The notes: generated by a model from the sequence alone, not told the origin. Positions 1-6,793 are shown, counted from the first letter of the stretch. The stretch is DNA of 12,241 bases from Pleurocapsa sp. MO_226.B13 (GCA_030064795.1 JASJEI010000120.1:1-12241), one strand, 5' to 3'. A program made the numbers and translations.

Positions 1-615
1 GATCTCAAGTCCGCTCGTTCTCGTTTGAGTCTGTATGTCGGGCGAGATACCGATAATTTATCAGAGTCGGAAATATTACGAGCCTTATTAGAAACAGTCG
101 GAGAAAATGCTGTCGATGGAGTCACAGCCCCGCTTTTTTACGCTATTTTAGGTCTGTTGCTTCCAGGAGTAGGTAGTTTGCCTCTAGCATTAGCTTATAA
201 AGCTGCTAGCACTCTAGATTCGACGATCGGTTATTACCGCGAACCCTATACCGATCTGGGCTGGTTTAGCGCGCAGTTAGAAGATCGTTTAACTTGGATT
301 CCCTGTCGCTTGACTGTCTTGACTTTGAGCCTATTTTCGGGGAGACCGCTAGAGGTATTAGCTATTTGCCGTCGAGATGGCATCAAAGATCCCAGCCCTA
401 ATTCTGGCTGGAGTGAAGCGGTCTATGCGGCAATTCTGAGGGTACAGCTAGGGGGGAAAAATAGCTATCAAGGAGTGATTAGAGAAAAACCGCTATTAGG
501 AGAGCCTTTAGAACCAATCTCCAGAGCCAAAATTTACCAAGCACTCGATCTAACTCGTTATTGTTTTCTCTTCTGGCTGGCGATCGCATTAATAATTAAT
601 CTAAATTTACTTTAG
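1..615 (+). CDS. cobD: CobD/CbiB adenosylcobinamide-phosphate synthase, 3' part (5' end outside window)
   Basis: This is the C-terminal part (about 204 residues) of the integral membrane enzyme that attaches aminopropanol (phosphate) to adenosylcobyric acid late in cobalamin synthesis. The reading frame is open from base 1, so the TTG at 25 is only an internal codon and the true start lies upstream. Family hallmarks are visible: VGRDTDNLSESEI followed by ETVGENAVDGVTAPLFYA, then LALAYKAASTLDSTIGY and the R-LT-L segment, all in the order known for CobD/CbiB. The last 20 residues form a hydrophobic helix typical of the membrane C-terminus. The stop is TAG at 613-615, and a HIP1 octamer (GCGATCGC) lies close to it. 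The next gene starts about 370 bases away, so they are probably not one operon. Family assignment is strong; the upstream half cannot be checked here. Confidence 0.9.
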   Translation, partial: DLKSARSRLSLYVGRDTDNLSESEILRALLETVGENAVDGVTAPLFYAILGLLLPGVGSLPLALAYKAASTLDSTIGYYREPYTDLGWFSAQLEDRLTWIPCRLTVLTLSLFSGRPLEVLAICRRDGIKDPSPNSGWSEAVYAAILRVQLGGKNSYQGVIREKPLLGEPLEPISRAKIYQALDLTRYCFLFWLAIALIINLNLL

Positions 616-984
616 GTAAATTCTCATTTATTTTTCAGGTCTTAGTGGGTTTAATTTCAGTTTCGCCTGAGATCTTTAAGCTTGGAGATCAAAAAAACAA
701 CTGCCAACTGCCAGAAGTAAATTACACCATATAACCTACGGGAATCCACCCTGAGAGCTAGGTTTTGCATAAATCAATTTAGTTCATCATATAAGTAGAT
801 AGTAAAACTGTCATAGGCAGCAATCGACTAGAAAAAGTGCTTAGCTGTGGGTAATCTAAATTCTTGACAAAGATGTTGAACCTTTATCAATCACCCAACG
901 TCTAAACATACAGTCGGACAGTTCATAAAAAGAAGAAGTATTGCTGACTTTCAATCAGTTTATCTAGGAGTCATAACTGTAGAA
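616..984. other. 369-base gene-free region between cobD and the sigma factor gene
   Basis: No gene or RNA recognised. The stretch contains a short inverted repeat GATCT/AGATC around 671-690, a side-by-side repeat of AACTGCC near 701-714, and the candidate promoter listed separately. No convincing T-tailed terminator for cobD is visible, so its transcript end is unknown. The length is typical for a sigma factor gene with its own regulated promoter. Confidence 0.5.
864..890 (+). promoter_or_regulatory. candidate promoter for the group 2 sigma factor gene
   Basis: A perfect -35 hexamer TTGACA (864-869) is followed after 15 bases by TATCAA (885-890), a weak -10. The spacing is shorter than the usual 17, so this is only a candidate. 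It would give a leader of about 90 bases before the ATG at 985. Nothing in the sequence confirms it. Confidence 0.3.
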
Positions 985-1968
985 ATGCCCAAAGCCAAAA
1001 TTGAAACAACAACCGCTAAGAAAAACTACTCAGCAGATATGGTGAGAACCTATCTGCATGAAATTGGACGGGTACCCTTGTTAACCCACGAACAAGAAAT
1101 TGTTTATGGCAAACAAGTGCAGAAAATGATGATCCTGTTGACCGAAAAAGAAGAGTTAGAGCAGCAGCTAGAAACCCAACTCAGCCTGAAGGAGTGGGCC
1201 GAAAAAGCCCAAATGAGTGAAACAGAACTTAACAGGGTTATTAAAGAAGGTCAAAGAGCTAAGCAGAAAATGATCGAGGCAAACCTGCGTTTGGTAGTAG
1301 CGATCGCTAAAAAATACCAAAAACGCAATATGGAATTTCTCGATCTGATTCAAGAAGGTAGCCTGGGCTTAGAAAGGGGTGTAGAAAAATTTGACCCCAC
1401 CAAAGGATATAAGTTTTCTACATATGCCTATTGGTGGATTCGTCAAGCGATCACCAGAGCGATCGCCCAGCAAGCTCGTACCATCCGTTTACCAATTCAC
1501 ATTACTGAAAAGCTCAATAAAATCAAGAAAACTCAGCGCGAACTTTCGCAAAAGTTAGGACGCAGTGCCAACCCAGAGGAAATTGCTCGCGAATTGGGAC
1601 TAAAAACCTCTCAAATTCGAGAATACCTGAGCATTGCCCGTCAGCCAATTTCTCTTGATGTTCGCGTCGGTGACAATCAAGATACAGAGTTATCAGAATT
1701 ACTCGAAGATGACGGCATTTCTCCAGATCGCTATGCGACTCAACAGCTTTTGCGTCAAGACTTACTGAGTCTGATGGCAGACCTATCTCCTCAACAACAG
1801 GAGGTAATTAGGTTGCGTTTTGGCTTAGATGACGGCAAAGAGCTATCTCTGGCTAAAATCGGTCAGAGAATGAGCATCAGTCGCGAACGAGTACGTCAAC
1901 TAGAACATCAAGCTTTAGCGCAGCTAAGAAGACGTAGAAGCTATGTCCGAGAGTATGTTGCCAGCTAA
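985..1968 (+). CDS. group 2 RNA polymerase sigma factor (SigB/SigD type)
   Basis: This 327-residue sigma-70 family protein directs RNA polymerase to promoters. Region 1.2 lies at about residues 16-48 ([19 protein letters not shown]). Region 2 lies at about 98-170, with [14 protein letters not shown], the core-binding [10 protein letters not shown] and the promoter-melting and -10-reading helix [17 protein letters not shown]. Region 3 is at about 171-240, and region 4 at about 262-318 contains the helix-turn-helix with RERVRQLE. It lacks the long acidic N-terminus of the housekeeping SigA, which places it in the non-essential group 2 set that cyanobacteria use for stress, light, carbon and nitrogen responses. 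The sequence around residues 14-48 and 215-240 ([19 protein letters not shown]) is that of SigB/SigD proteins, but I cannot choose between them. The start is supported by TAGGAG at 965-970, though the gap of 14 bases is long. An in-frame HIP1 site occurs twice. Confidence 0.93.
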   Translation: MPKAKIETTTAKKNYSADMVRTYLHEIGRVPLLTHEQEIVYGKQVQKMMILLTEKEELEQQLETQLSLKEWAEKAQMSETELNRVIKEGQRAKQKMIEANLRLVVAIAKKYQKRNMEFLDLIQEGSLGLERGVEKFDPTKGYKFSTYAYWWIRQAITRAIAQQARTIRLPIHITEKLNKIKKTQRELSQKLGRSANPEEIARELGLKTSQIREYLSIARQPISLDVRVGDNQDTELSELLEDDGISPDRYATQQLLRQDLLSLMADLSPQQQEVIRLRFGLDDGKELSLAKIGQRMSISRERVRQLEHQALAQLRRRRSYVREYVAS

Positions 1969-2111
1969 AAGTGGCAAGATATTTGACTGAAAAACTGGCG
2001 ATCTACACTAGTTTGTTATAGATTCGATCTATCATTCAATAGATTCTGTATCTCGTTAACAAAAAGTGGGGTCGCCATTATATTAAGATTACAAACCAAA
2101 CGATTAAAATT

Positions 2112-2148
2112 GACCCCCGCTAGATACCCTGGTATTTTAGCGGGGGTT
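2112..2148. repeat. strong GC-rich hairpin (inverted repeat) upstream of the synthase gene
   Basis: The arms ACCCCCGCTA (2113-2122) and TAGCGGGGGT (2138-2147) are perfect 10-bp complements. The stem continues inward, after a one-base bulge and a G-U pair, with ATACC (2124-2128) against GGTAT (2131-2135), giving a stem of about 15 to 16 pairs with a tiny loop. It stands out from AT-rich surroundings. No T-run follows on the + strand, so it is not a classical terminator. It could be an RNA 3' end, a processing or stability element, or part of an unrecognised small RNA. The structure is certain; the function is unknown. Confidence 0.7.
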
Positions 2149-2180
2149 CATGGCAAAATAACCATCGAGTATAACAATCG

Positions 2181-2206
2181 TGGTCTGGAAGGTGTCGGCT
2201 AGACCA
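2181..2206. repeat. short hairpin TGGTCTGG / CTAGACCA
   Basis: TGGTCT (2181-2186) is perfectly complementary to AGACCA (2201-2206), and two more inner pairs (one G-U) extend the stem around a 10-base loop. It lies about 100 bases before the synthase start codon and about 35 bases after the GC-rich hairpin. Function unknown; it could be part of a leader or of the 3' end of an unrecognised transcript. Confidence 0.4.
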
Positions 2207-2245
2207 ATAAAATAAATGAACCTGGAGTTTTCCCTTTTTTTGAAG

Positions 2246-2272
2246 CTAGTGGAAAATTTTCCCTAGTATAAA
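2246..2272 (+). promoter_or_regulatory. palindromic operator-like site over a candidate promoter of the synthase gene
   Basis: The perfect 12-base palindrome GGAAAATTTTCC (2251-2262) is flanked by CTAG on both sides (2246-2249 and 2263-2266). It abuts TATAAA (2267-2272), a good -10 box about 30 bases before the ATG at 2303. No -35 hexamer is evident at 17 bases. TTTTCCCT occurs twice, at 2228-2235 and 2257-2264. A dyad placed against a -10 box suggests a regulator binding site; which regulator cannot be told. Confidence 0.4.
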
Positions 2273-2302
2273 TTTGTAATTTAAGTGGTGTAGGAGTGAG
2301 TA

Positions 2303-3916
2303 ATGACACTATTCAAAGAAACTTTAAACGGTAAAGAAACCAACAATCTAGCTGCCAACAGGAATGGTAGGCTTAATAGCGCGAGTGCTGCCTCTACTTT
2401 AGAGGCAATACAGGGATGGCTAATTGATAAGTTGGCTGAAGTCTTAGAGCTAGAGCCGAATCAAATTGATATCGGGCAAGATTTTGAAGAATATGGCTTA
2501 GAATCAGCCGAAGCAATCAATTTATCGGGGGATTTAGAAGATTATCTTGGTTGTCGTTTACCGCCAACTTTATTGTGGGAGTATCAGAACATCGAAGCTT
2601 TAGCTCAATATTTAGCGACTGGGAACTTTTCTGAAAGTCAACTTAATTCTATCAACGACTTAATTCCAGCTTCTTCGACCGAGTTTGCCGATCGCCAGTC
2701 ACTGAAAATTTCCCCAGAAAATTATAAATTTGAAGAATTTCCCGAATATAAAAAACTATTAGCTCAACAACAACAGGTAGCAAGCCTAGGTAATGGCAAT
2801 CCCTTTTTCGTACCCCAAGAAGGCATAGTCAACGATCGCACTACAATTAATGGTCGCGAATTAATTAATTTTGCTACCTATAACTATATCGGAATGTGTG
2901 GCGACCCCGAAGTTACTGAGGCTGCTAAATCCGCGATCGAACTTTATGGCACTTCTGCCTGTGCTAGTCGCTTGATTTCGGGAGAAAAACCAATCCATCG
3001 AGAATTAGAACGAGAACTTGCTAATTTTATTGGGGTGGAAGATAGTATTGTGTTGGTAGGCGGTCATTCTACAAACGTTACCACTATCGGTCATCTATTT
3101 GGTAAAAACGATCTGGTGATTTATGACTCCCTCAGTCACAATAGTATTCTCCAGGGATGTTTTCTTTCGGGGGCGAGTTTGGTGGCATTTCCTCACAATG
3201 ACACAGAAGCTCTAGAAAATATCTTACGCGATCGCCGTTACCGCTACCAGCGTGTCCTAATTGTCATTGAAGGTGTCTACAGCACTGATGGCGATATTGC
3301 CGATTTGCCCAAGGTGATCCAACTCAAACAAGAGTATAAAACCTGTTTGATGGTTGATGAAGCTCACTCTATGGGAACTATTGGTAAAACTGGTCGTGGA
3401 ATCAGTGAATATTACGATATTAACCCCAGAGACGTAGATTTATGGATGGGGACACTTAGTAAGTCTTTTGCTAGCTGTGGAGGCTATATTGCAGGCTGTT
3501 CTGCTTTAGTCGAATATCTTAAATATACTGCTCCTGGCTTTGTCTTCAGTGTTGGGATGTCACCCCCAAATGCAGCAGCTACTATTGCTGCCATTCGCGT
3601 TCTTAAAGCCGAACCAGAAAGAGCAACTCGTCTTCAAGAGAGAGCCAGACTATTCCTAGATTTAGCTAAAGAACAAGGACTGAATACGGGGATGAGTAAA
3701 AATTCTCCAGTTATTCCAATCGTGGTTGGCGACTCATTGAAATCAATTCAATTGTCTCAAAACTTATTTAAAAGAGGGATTAATGTGCCATTTATTATTT
3801 ATCCTTCTGTTCCGCAAAATGGTGCGCGATTGAGATTCTTTATCACCTGTAATCATACTGAAGAACAAATTCGTCTAACCATCAAGATCTTGACCGAAGA
3901 ACTCAACAAGTTATAA
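2303..3916 (+). CDS. acyl carrier protein / alpha-oxoamine synthase fusion protein
   Basis: This 537-residue protein has two domains. An acyl carrier protein lies at about residues 33-107, with the phosphopantetheine serine Ser68 in the motif GLES. A fold-type I PLP enzyme of the alpha-oxoamine synthase family (relatives of 8-amino-7-oxononanoate synthase, 5-aminolevulinate synthase and serine palmitoyltransferase) fills about 145-537. Visible active-site elements are GGHSTN (253-258), His279 in DSLSHNS, DEAHSMG with Asp352 and His355, and the PLP lysine Lys387 in TLSKSF. Such enzymes condense an amino acid with an acyl thioester with loss of CO2. The fused carrier suggests that an acyl or polyketide chain is delivered on the protein itself and released as an amino ketone, as known for the C-terminal ACP-oxoamine part of SxtA. 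No ketosynthase or other assembly-line gene is adjacent, so the acyl donor and product are unknown. A biotin role is unlikely because of the ACP. AGGAG at 2292-2296, six bases before the ATG, fixes the start. Confidence 0.88.
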   Translation: MTLFKETLNGKETNNLAANRNGRLNSASAASTLEAIQGWLIDKLAEVLELEPNQIDIGQDFEEYGLESAEAINLSGDLEDYLGCRLPPTLLWEYQNIEALAQYLATGNFSESQLNSINDLIPASSTEFADRQSLKISPENYKFEEFPEYKKLLAQQQQVASLGNGNPFFVPQEGIVNDRTTINGRELINFATYNYIGMCGDPEVTEAAKSAIELYGTSACASRLISGEKPIHRELERELANFIGVEDSIVLVGGHSTNVTTIGHLFGKNDLVIYDSLSHNSILQGCFLSGASLVAFPHNDTEALENILRDRRYRYQRVLIVIEGVYSTDGDIADLPKVIQLKQEYKTCLMVDEAHSMGTIGKTGRGISEYYDINPRDVDLWMGTLSKSFASCGGYIAGCSALVEYLKYTAPGFVFSVGMSPPNAAATIAAIRVLKAEPERATRLQERARLFLDLAKEQGLNTGMSKNSPVIPIVVGDSLKSIQLSQNLFKRGINVPFIIYPSVPQNGARLRFFITCNHTEEQIRLTIKILTEELNKL

Positions 3917-3945
3917 TCTCATCTTAATTTAGTAGAATTCTATTT

Positions 3946-3980
3946 CACAGGAATAGTAGATACTATTTCTGTGATTTTTT
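3946..3980 (+). terminator. factor-independent terminator of the synthase gene
   Basis: CACAGGAATAGT (3946-3957) pairs with ACTATTTCTGTG (3962-3973) over 12 positions, one of them G-U, around a 4-base loop, and is followed by A and six T. It begins 30 bases after the stop codon at 3916. Confidence 0.85.
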
Positions 3981-4147
3981 CTATGCTTATTTAGTCGTTA
4001 CTAAAAATCATTTGGAGACAAATTATCAGAAAATATAGCCATATTTACTTATACTTAGATTAAAATGTTTTTCGGCTATTCATTTAAAATAAGCAGTTTA
4101 TTAAAATAAGCAATTTTAAACAATTGAATATCTAATACGTATTTGCT

Positions 4148-4180
4148 CGGAGAAAAAAAAGTTTGGGTAACTTTTTTCCG
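4148..4180. repeat. A/T-rich hairpin in the sigF upstream region
   Basis: CGG (4148-4150) and AAAAAAGTT (4155-4163) pair with AACTTTTTTCCG (4169-4180) around the loop TGGGT, leaving a four-base bulge on the left arm. The T-run is part of the stem, so it does not look like a normal terminator. It lies about 95 bases before the sigF start and could be in its leader or overlap its promoter. Role unknown. Confidence 0.5.
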
Positions 4181-4272
4181 TAAAACAACTATGGTCTAGA
4201 TTTTTCTCACAACAGAAAATGAGATCTAGATTCACATAAATAGATTGTTAATACTGAAAAAACTTTATTTTT

Positions 4273-5043
4273 ATGGCTACTCAAACTCTTAGTTATCGTT
4301 GCATGGAATTTCTTCAGAATTATCATCGCAATCCATCTTTAAAATTACGAAATAAATTAGTTGAGTTAAATGCAGGTTTAGTAAGAAAAGTAGCTCATCA
4401 AATTTGCCGTAAATGTGCCGAACCCTATGAAGACCTAGAACAAATTGGTTATCTAGGATTAATTAGAGCCATAGAACGTTTCAATCCCCAACAAGGTTCA
4501 GCATTTAGCTCTTTTGCGATTCCCTATATTCGTGGTGAGATGTTACATTACCTGAGAGATAAAGGTAGCATGATGCGAATTCCTCGTAGATGGCAAGAGC
4601 TATATATAAAAGGTAAAAAACTGCGTAAAGATTTAATTGAAAAACTAGGACGTTTACCAAAAGATACGGAATTAGCTGCTGGTTTGGGTGTACCTTTAGA
4701 TGAGTGGAGCGAATGTCAGCTAGCCTTACAAAATCGCCTACCAATTAGTTTAGATGCTGTGGTTAATAATTCTCTCGATTCATCAATTACCTTTGGCGAT
4801 ACTATAGCCGATCCTCGCTATCATCAACAGCGTAAATTAGAAGATGATAAACTGCAACTGCAAAGAGCAATGAGTCAGTTGGAAGATAAAACTAAAGCAG
4901 CAATTGAATGTGTATTTCTTTGGGATTTACCTCGCAAAGAAGCAGCTAAACACATCGGTATCAGTCCGATGACTGTTACCAGACACTTACACAAAGGGAT
5001 CGAACAGTTAGGCGCAATGCTAGTAGAACCTCAAGCAGCCTGA
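4273..5043 (+). CDS. sigF: SigF-type group 3 alternative sigma factor
   Basis: This 256-residue sigma factor resembles the cyanobacterial SigF line, which belongs to the sporulation/flagellar-type group 3 sigma-70 proteins and in Synechocystis controls pilin genes and motility. Region 2 spans about residues 30-102 (EDLEQIGYLGLIRAIERFNPQQG, then SSFAIPYIRGEMLHYLRDKG), the linker and region 3 about 103-165 (MRIPRRWQELY, LGRLPKDTELA), and region 4 about 195-250, with a helix-turn-helix in AAKHIGISPMTVTRHLHKGIEQL. Region 1 is absent, as usual for this group. No good Shine-Dalgarno sequence precedes the ATG at 4273 (only A/T-rich DNA), so the start rests on alignment to the usual SigF N-terminus. 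The gene appears to be transcribed alone and is followed by a strong terminator. The alternative of another SigB/F/G-like paralogue is less likely. Confidence 0.88.
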   Translation: MATQTLSYRCMEFLQNYHRNPSLKLRNKLVELNAGLVRKVAHQICRKCAEPYEDLEQIGYLGLIRAIERFNPQQGSAFSSFAIPYIRGEMLHYLRDKGSMMRIPRRWQELYIKGKKLRKDLIEKLGRLPKDTELAAGLGVPLDEWSECQLALQNRLPISLDAVVNNSLDSSITFGDTIADPRYHQQRKLEDDKLQLQRAMSQLEDKTKAAIECVFLWDLPRKEAAKHIGISPMTVTRHLHKGIEQLGAMLVEPQAA

Positions 5044-5081
5044 GTCTAAATGTTTAAATTAGCCATAATCAGTTTCATTTA

Positions 5082-5105
5082 GTAACAAATTATGTAACAA
5101 ATTAT
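5082..5105. repeat. perfect tandem duplication of a 12-mer
   Basis: GTAACAAATTAT occurs twice with no gap (5082-5093 and 5094-5105), about 40 bases after the sigF stop codon and inside its presumed 3' untranslated region. It may be a slippage product; no function can be assigned. Confidence 0.8.
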
Positions 5106-5187
5106 AAATATATGAATTATTAACAATTTACTTTTACTGGGATTTGGTAAGAGTAGTTATTTTCAACACAGTTATATAGCTTACTGT

Positions 5188-5219
5188 CAAGCATCTAGAA
5201 CTAGATGCTTGTTTTTTTT
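5188..5219 (+). terminator. factor-independent terminator downstream of sigF
   Basis: CAAGCATCTAG (5188-5198) is a perfect 11-base complement of CTAGATGCTTG (5201-5211), directly followed by eight T. It lies 145 bases after the sigF stop, so the sigF mRNA would have a long 3' untranslated region, or an unseen short transcript ends here. Confidence 0.93.
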
Positions 5220-5330
5220 GGCAATTAAATTTTTTGGCTCAGAGTAAAACTCAATTTAGTGCATATTTCGTCCTAGTCAGTCGTAATCAAGATCGACAAC
5301 CCAAATCTAATAAAGGGGAAACTTGACTAG

Positions 5331-5441
5331 ATGAAACAATTTTACGCTTTAATTACTGCTATATTTCTCTATGCTGTATTTTATTTAAGCATTGGCTCTA
5401 AATTTGCTGCTGAATTCATGGAGTATTTAGTAGAAAACTAA
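5331..5441 (+). CDS. 36-residue single-span membrane peptide, unknown function
   Basis: ATG at 5331 opens 36 codons ending in TAA at 5439-5441. The peptide begins MKQFYALITAIFLYAVFYLS and ends with a short amphipathic, mildly acidic tail (KFAAEFMEYLVEN). Residues 4-22 can form one membrane helix. Support for a real gene: a purine-rich AAGGGGA at 5313-5319 in ribosome-binding position, a terminator upstream (5188-5219) and another directly downstream (5456-5485), so it forms a complete small transcription unit. Many photosystem, cytochrome b6f and NDH-1 subunits of cyanobacteria are of this size and shape, but I do not recognise this sequence as any of them. It may be an unannotated small subunit or a regulator of a membrane complex. 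Confidence 0.6.
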   Translation: MKQFYALITAIFLYAVFYLSIGSKFAAEFMEYLVEN

Positions 5442-5455
5442 TCTATTACATATTC

Positions 5456-5485
5456 AAAACCAGACTCGTAGTTGGTTTTATTTTT
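5456..5485 (+). terminator. terminator of the 36-residue gene
   Basis: AAAACCA (5456-5462) pairs with TGGTTTT (5473-5479), extended inward by ACT/AGT around a 3-base loop, and is followed by A and five T. It begins 14 bases after the TAA of the small gene. Confidence 0.7.
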
Positions 5486-5559
5486 GTTCTCAAGCTGAAG
5501 TTGCCAATCTATATTCTTCAGTTATACGCAAACAATTTACCATAATCTGACTTGAATTA

Positions 5560-5946
5560 ATGATGCTCAGTTGCAATATAATAGCTAATACCACAGGTAT
5601 TTTATCTTTAATAACTTCTCTAGGAGTTTCATTTATTTTTTTGATTAATCTGAAAAAATTTTCCAACCGTAAAAGAGCAATATTATATTTGGTTCGCTTC
5701 AGTTTAATGTTGACTATTAGCCTAGGATTAATTCATGGGCTATTGATGACTCAGAGAGCAGATCTAGATTTTTACGATCTTAATACTTACTGGATTTATG
5801 CGGGAGGGGTATTTGTCTATAATCTATTTGTTTTTTGTGATTTTGCTTTTTCTCAATTAAAATCCGAACTAAAAAAGCTCAATTATTTTAGCTATGCAGC
5901 TTTACTTTTAATACTCTGTCATCCAGTACCAAAAATTATTTTTTAG
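5560..5946 (+). CDS. small multi-span membrane protein, unknown family
   Basis: A 128-residue hydrophobic protein that I do not recognise. Four probable membrane segments can be seen: about residues 8-30 (IIANTTGILSLITSLGVSF onward), 40-64 (AILYLVRFSLMLTISLGLIHG), 77-97 (YWIYAGGVFVYNLFVFCDFAF) and 108-126. A positively charged loop (KKFSNRKR) follows the first segment. A single histidine sits within the second segment (LIHGLL), but no haem or metal pair is evident. Two adjacent ATG codons (5560 and 5563) could both serve as starts, and no clear ribosome binding site precedes them. Coding quality is supported by length and by consistent hydrophobic pattern. It stands alone between a terminator and the pseudouridine synthase gene about 100 bases downstream, with which it might be co-transcribed. 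Confidence 0.6.
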   Translation: MMLSCNIIANTTGILSLITSLGVSFIFLINLKKFSNRKRAILYLVRFSLMLTISLGLIHGLLMTQRADLDFYDLNTYWIYAGGVFVYNLFVFCDFAFSQLKSELKKLNYFSYAALLLILCHPVPKIIF

Positions 5947-6048
5947 ATTTTGACTTGGTAGAAGATAATTTATATTAGTTTTATTTAAGTAGATCTAGTC
6001 GCTATTTTCTAGTCGGGCGATTAGAGATTTTTTTGGGTTAAAAATAAA

Positions 6049-6639
6049 ATGAAATATATATTGTTTTACAAACCCTACGGAGTATTATGCCAGTTTAGCG
6101 ATCGCAGTAGTGAAAATAAACGTCCCACCTTGAAAGATTACATTCCGATTCCAGAAATCTATCCTGTGGGTAGATTAGACTTAGATAGCGAAGGGTTACT
6201 ACTTCTAACTGATAACGGGCAACTACAGCATCGTTTGGCTCACCCTAAATTTGCCCACCCCCGTACTTATTATGTCCAGGTAGAGCGTATACCCGACGAA
6301 GGAGCTTTAAATAGACTGCGTAACGGTGTCACCATCAAAAACTATCGTACTCGTAAAGCCAAAGTGCGCTTATTACCTGAAGACCCCAATTTACCACCCC
6401 GTATTCCACCGATACGCGATCGTAAAACCGTTCCTACTTGTTGGTTGGAAATTACTTTGACCGAAGGACATAATCGACAAGTTAGAAGAATGACGGCTGC
6501 GGTGGGCTTTCCGACTCTAAGATTAGTTAGGATAGCTATGGGAAACAACTCTCAACAGATAAATCTTATCGGTCTACAGCCAGGACAATGGCGAAAATTA
6601 ACTGCAAAAGAAATAAAAATGTTAACTAACTTAAAATAA
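6049..6639 (+). CDS. rluE: RluE-type 23S rRNA pseudouridine synthase (RsuA family)
   Basis: A 196-residue enzyme that converts a uridine of 23S rRNA to pseudouridine; in E. coli the RluE target is U2457. The catalytic-site motif [14 protein letters not shown] is at residues 41-54 with the nucleophilic Asp44. Other RsuA/RluB/E/F-family blocks are [11 protein letters not shown] (23-33), PRTYYVQVE (71-79), [16 protein letters not shown] (120-135) and [22 protein letters not shown] (140-161). As in RluE, there is no N-terminal S4 domain: the protein begins directly with the KPYGVLCQF strand. The PPIR-RK-VPT block is closer to RluE than to RluB. The ATG at 6049 puts the first conserved strand at the very N-terminus. 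No ribosome binding site is obvious. Target specificity in cyanobacteria is inferred only. Confidence 0.9.
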   Translation: MKYILFYKPYGVLCQFSDRSSENKRPTLKDYIPIPEIYPVGRLDLDSEGLLLLTDNGQLQHRLAHPKFAHPRTYYVQVERIPDEGALNRLRNGVTIKNYRTRKAKVRLLPEDPNLPPRIPPIRDRKTVPTCWLEITLTEGHNRQVRRMTAAVGFPTLRLVRIAMGNNSQQINLIGLQPGQWRKLTAKEIKMLTNLK

Positions 6640-6711
6640 ATATACAGAAGAATTTACTATAAGTAAGATTATTTAACTTAAATTTATCAATTTAAAATTA
6701 ATACAAGTAAC

Positions 6712-6736
6712 TTTGATTTCTTTAATATAAATCAAA
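6712..6736. repeat. A/T inverted repeat between rluE and psbA
   Basis: TTTGATTT (6712-6719) is complementary to AAATCAAA (6729-6736) around a 9-base loop. It lies in a 208-base, extremely AT-rich gap. A-rather than T-rich sequence follows on the + strand, so it is a poor terminator; its role is unknown. Confidence 0.4.
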
Positions 6737-6752
6737 AAAAATTTATTAAAAA

Positions 6753-6779
6753 TTACGTTTCAATTAAAAGAGATATAAA
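6753..6779 (+). promoter_or_regulatory. candidate psbA promoter
   Basis: TATAAA (6774-6779) is a good -10 box. A weak TTACGT (6753-6758) lies 15 bases upstream as a possible -35. It would give a leader of about 60 bases, comparable in length to known cyanobacterial psbA leaders. A second -10-like box TAAAAT (6821-6826) is closer to the start. The choice cannot be made from sequence alone. Confidence 0.35.
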
Positions 6780-6793
6780 TATACTTAGAGAAA

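Larger units (their letters stand above)
1969..2302. other. 334-base structured region between the sigma gene and the ACP-oxoamine synthase gene
   Basis: No protein gene recognised. The region is rich in dyads: ATAGAT-TCG-ATCTAT at 2018-2032 (with ATAGATTC repeated at 2039-2046), a GC-rich hairpin at 2112-2148, a hairpin TGGTCTGG/CTAGACCA at 2181-2206, and the palindrome GGAAAATTTTCC at 2251-2262 beside a TATAAA box. It probably holds the 3' end of the sigma factor transcript and the promoter and leader of the synthase gene. A small RNA is possible but not shown. Confidence 0.5.
3917..4272. other. 356-base AT-rich region between the synthase gene and sigF
   Basis: It holds the synthase terminator (3946-3980), then a very AT-rich stretch with no recognisable gene, a 12-bp hairpin at 4148-4180 and two copies of TCTAGATT (near 4194 and 4224) shortly before sigF. 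The sigF promoter must lie here, but no clear -35/-10 pair can be chosen. Confidence 0.5.

Noticed and set aside
616..984. tRNA or small RNA gene in the spacer before the sigma factor
   Set aside because: No cloverleaf, T-loop (GTTCGA) box or stable stem found; only weak short repeats.
1168..1353. 61-codon - strand frame inside the sigma factor gene
   Set aside because: Shadow of a well-conserved sigma factor coding region.
2303..3916. Naming the oxoamine synthase bioF
   Set aside because: The fused carrier domain and the lack of biotin gene neighbours make a standard KAPA synthase role doubtful, so no symbol was given.
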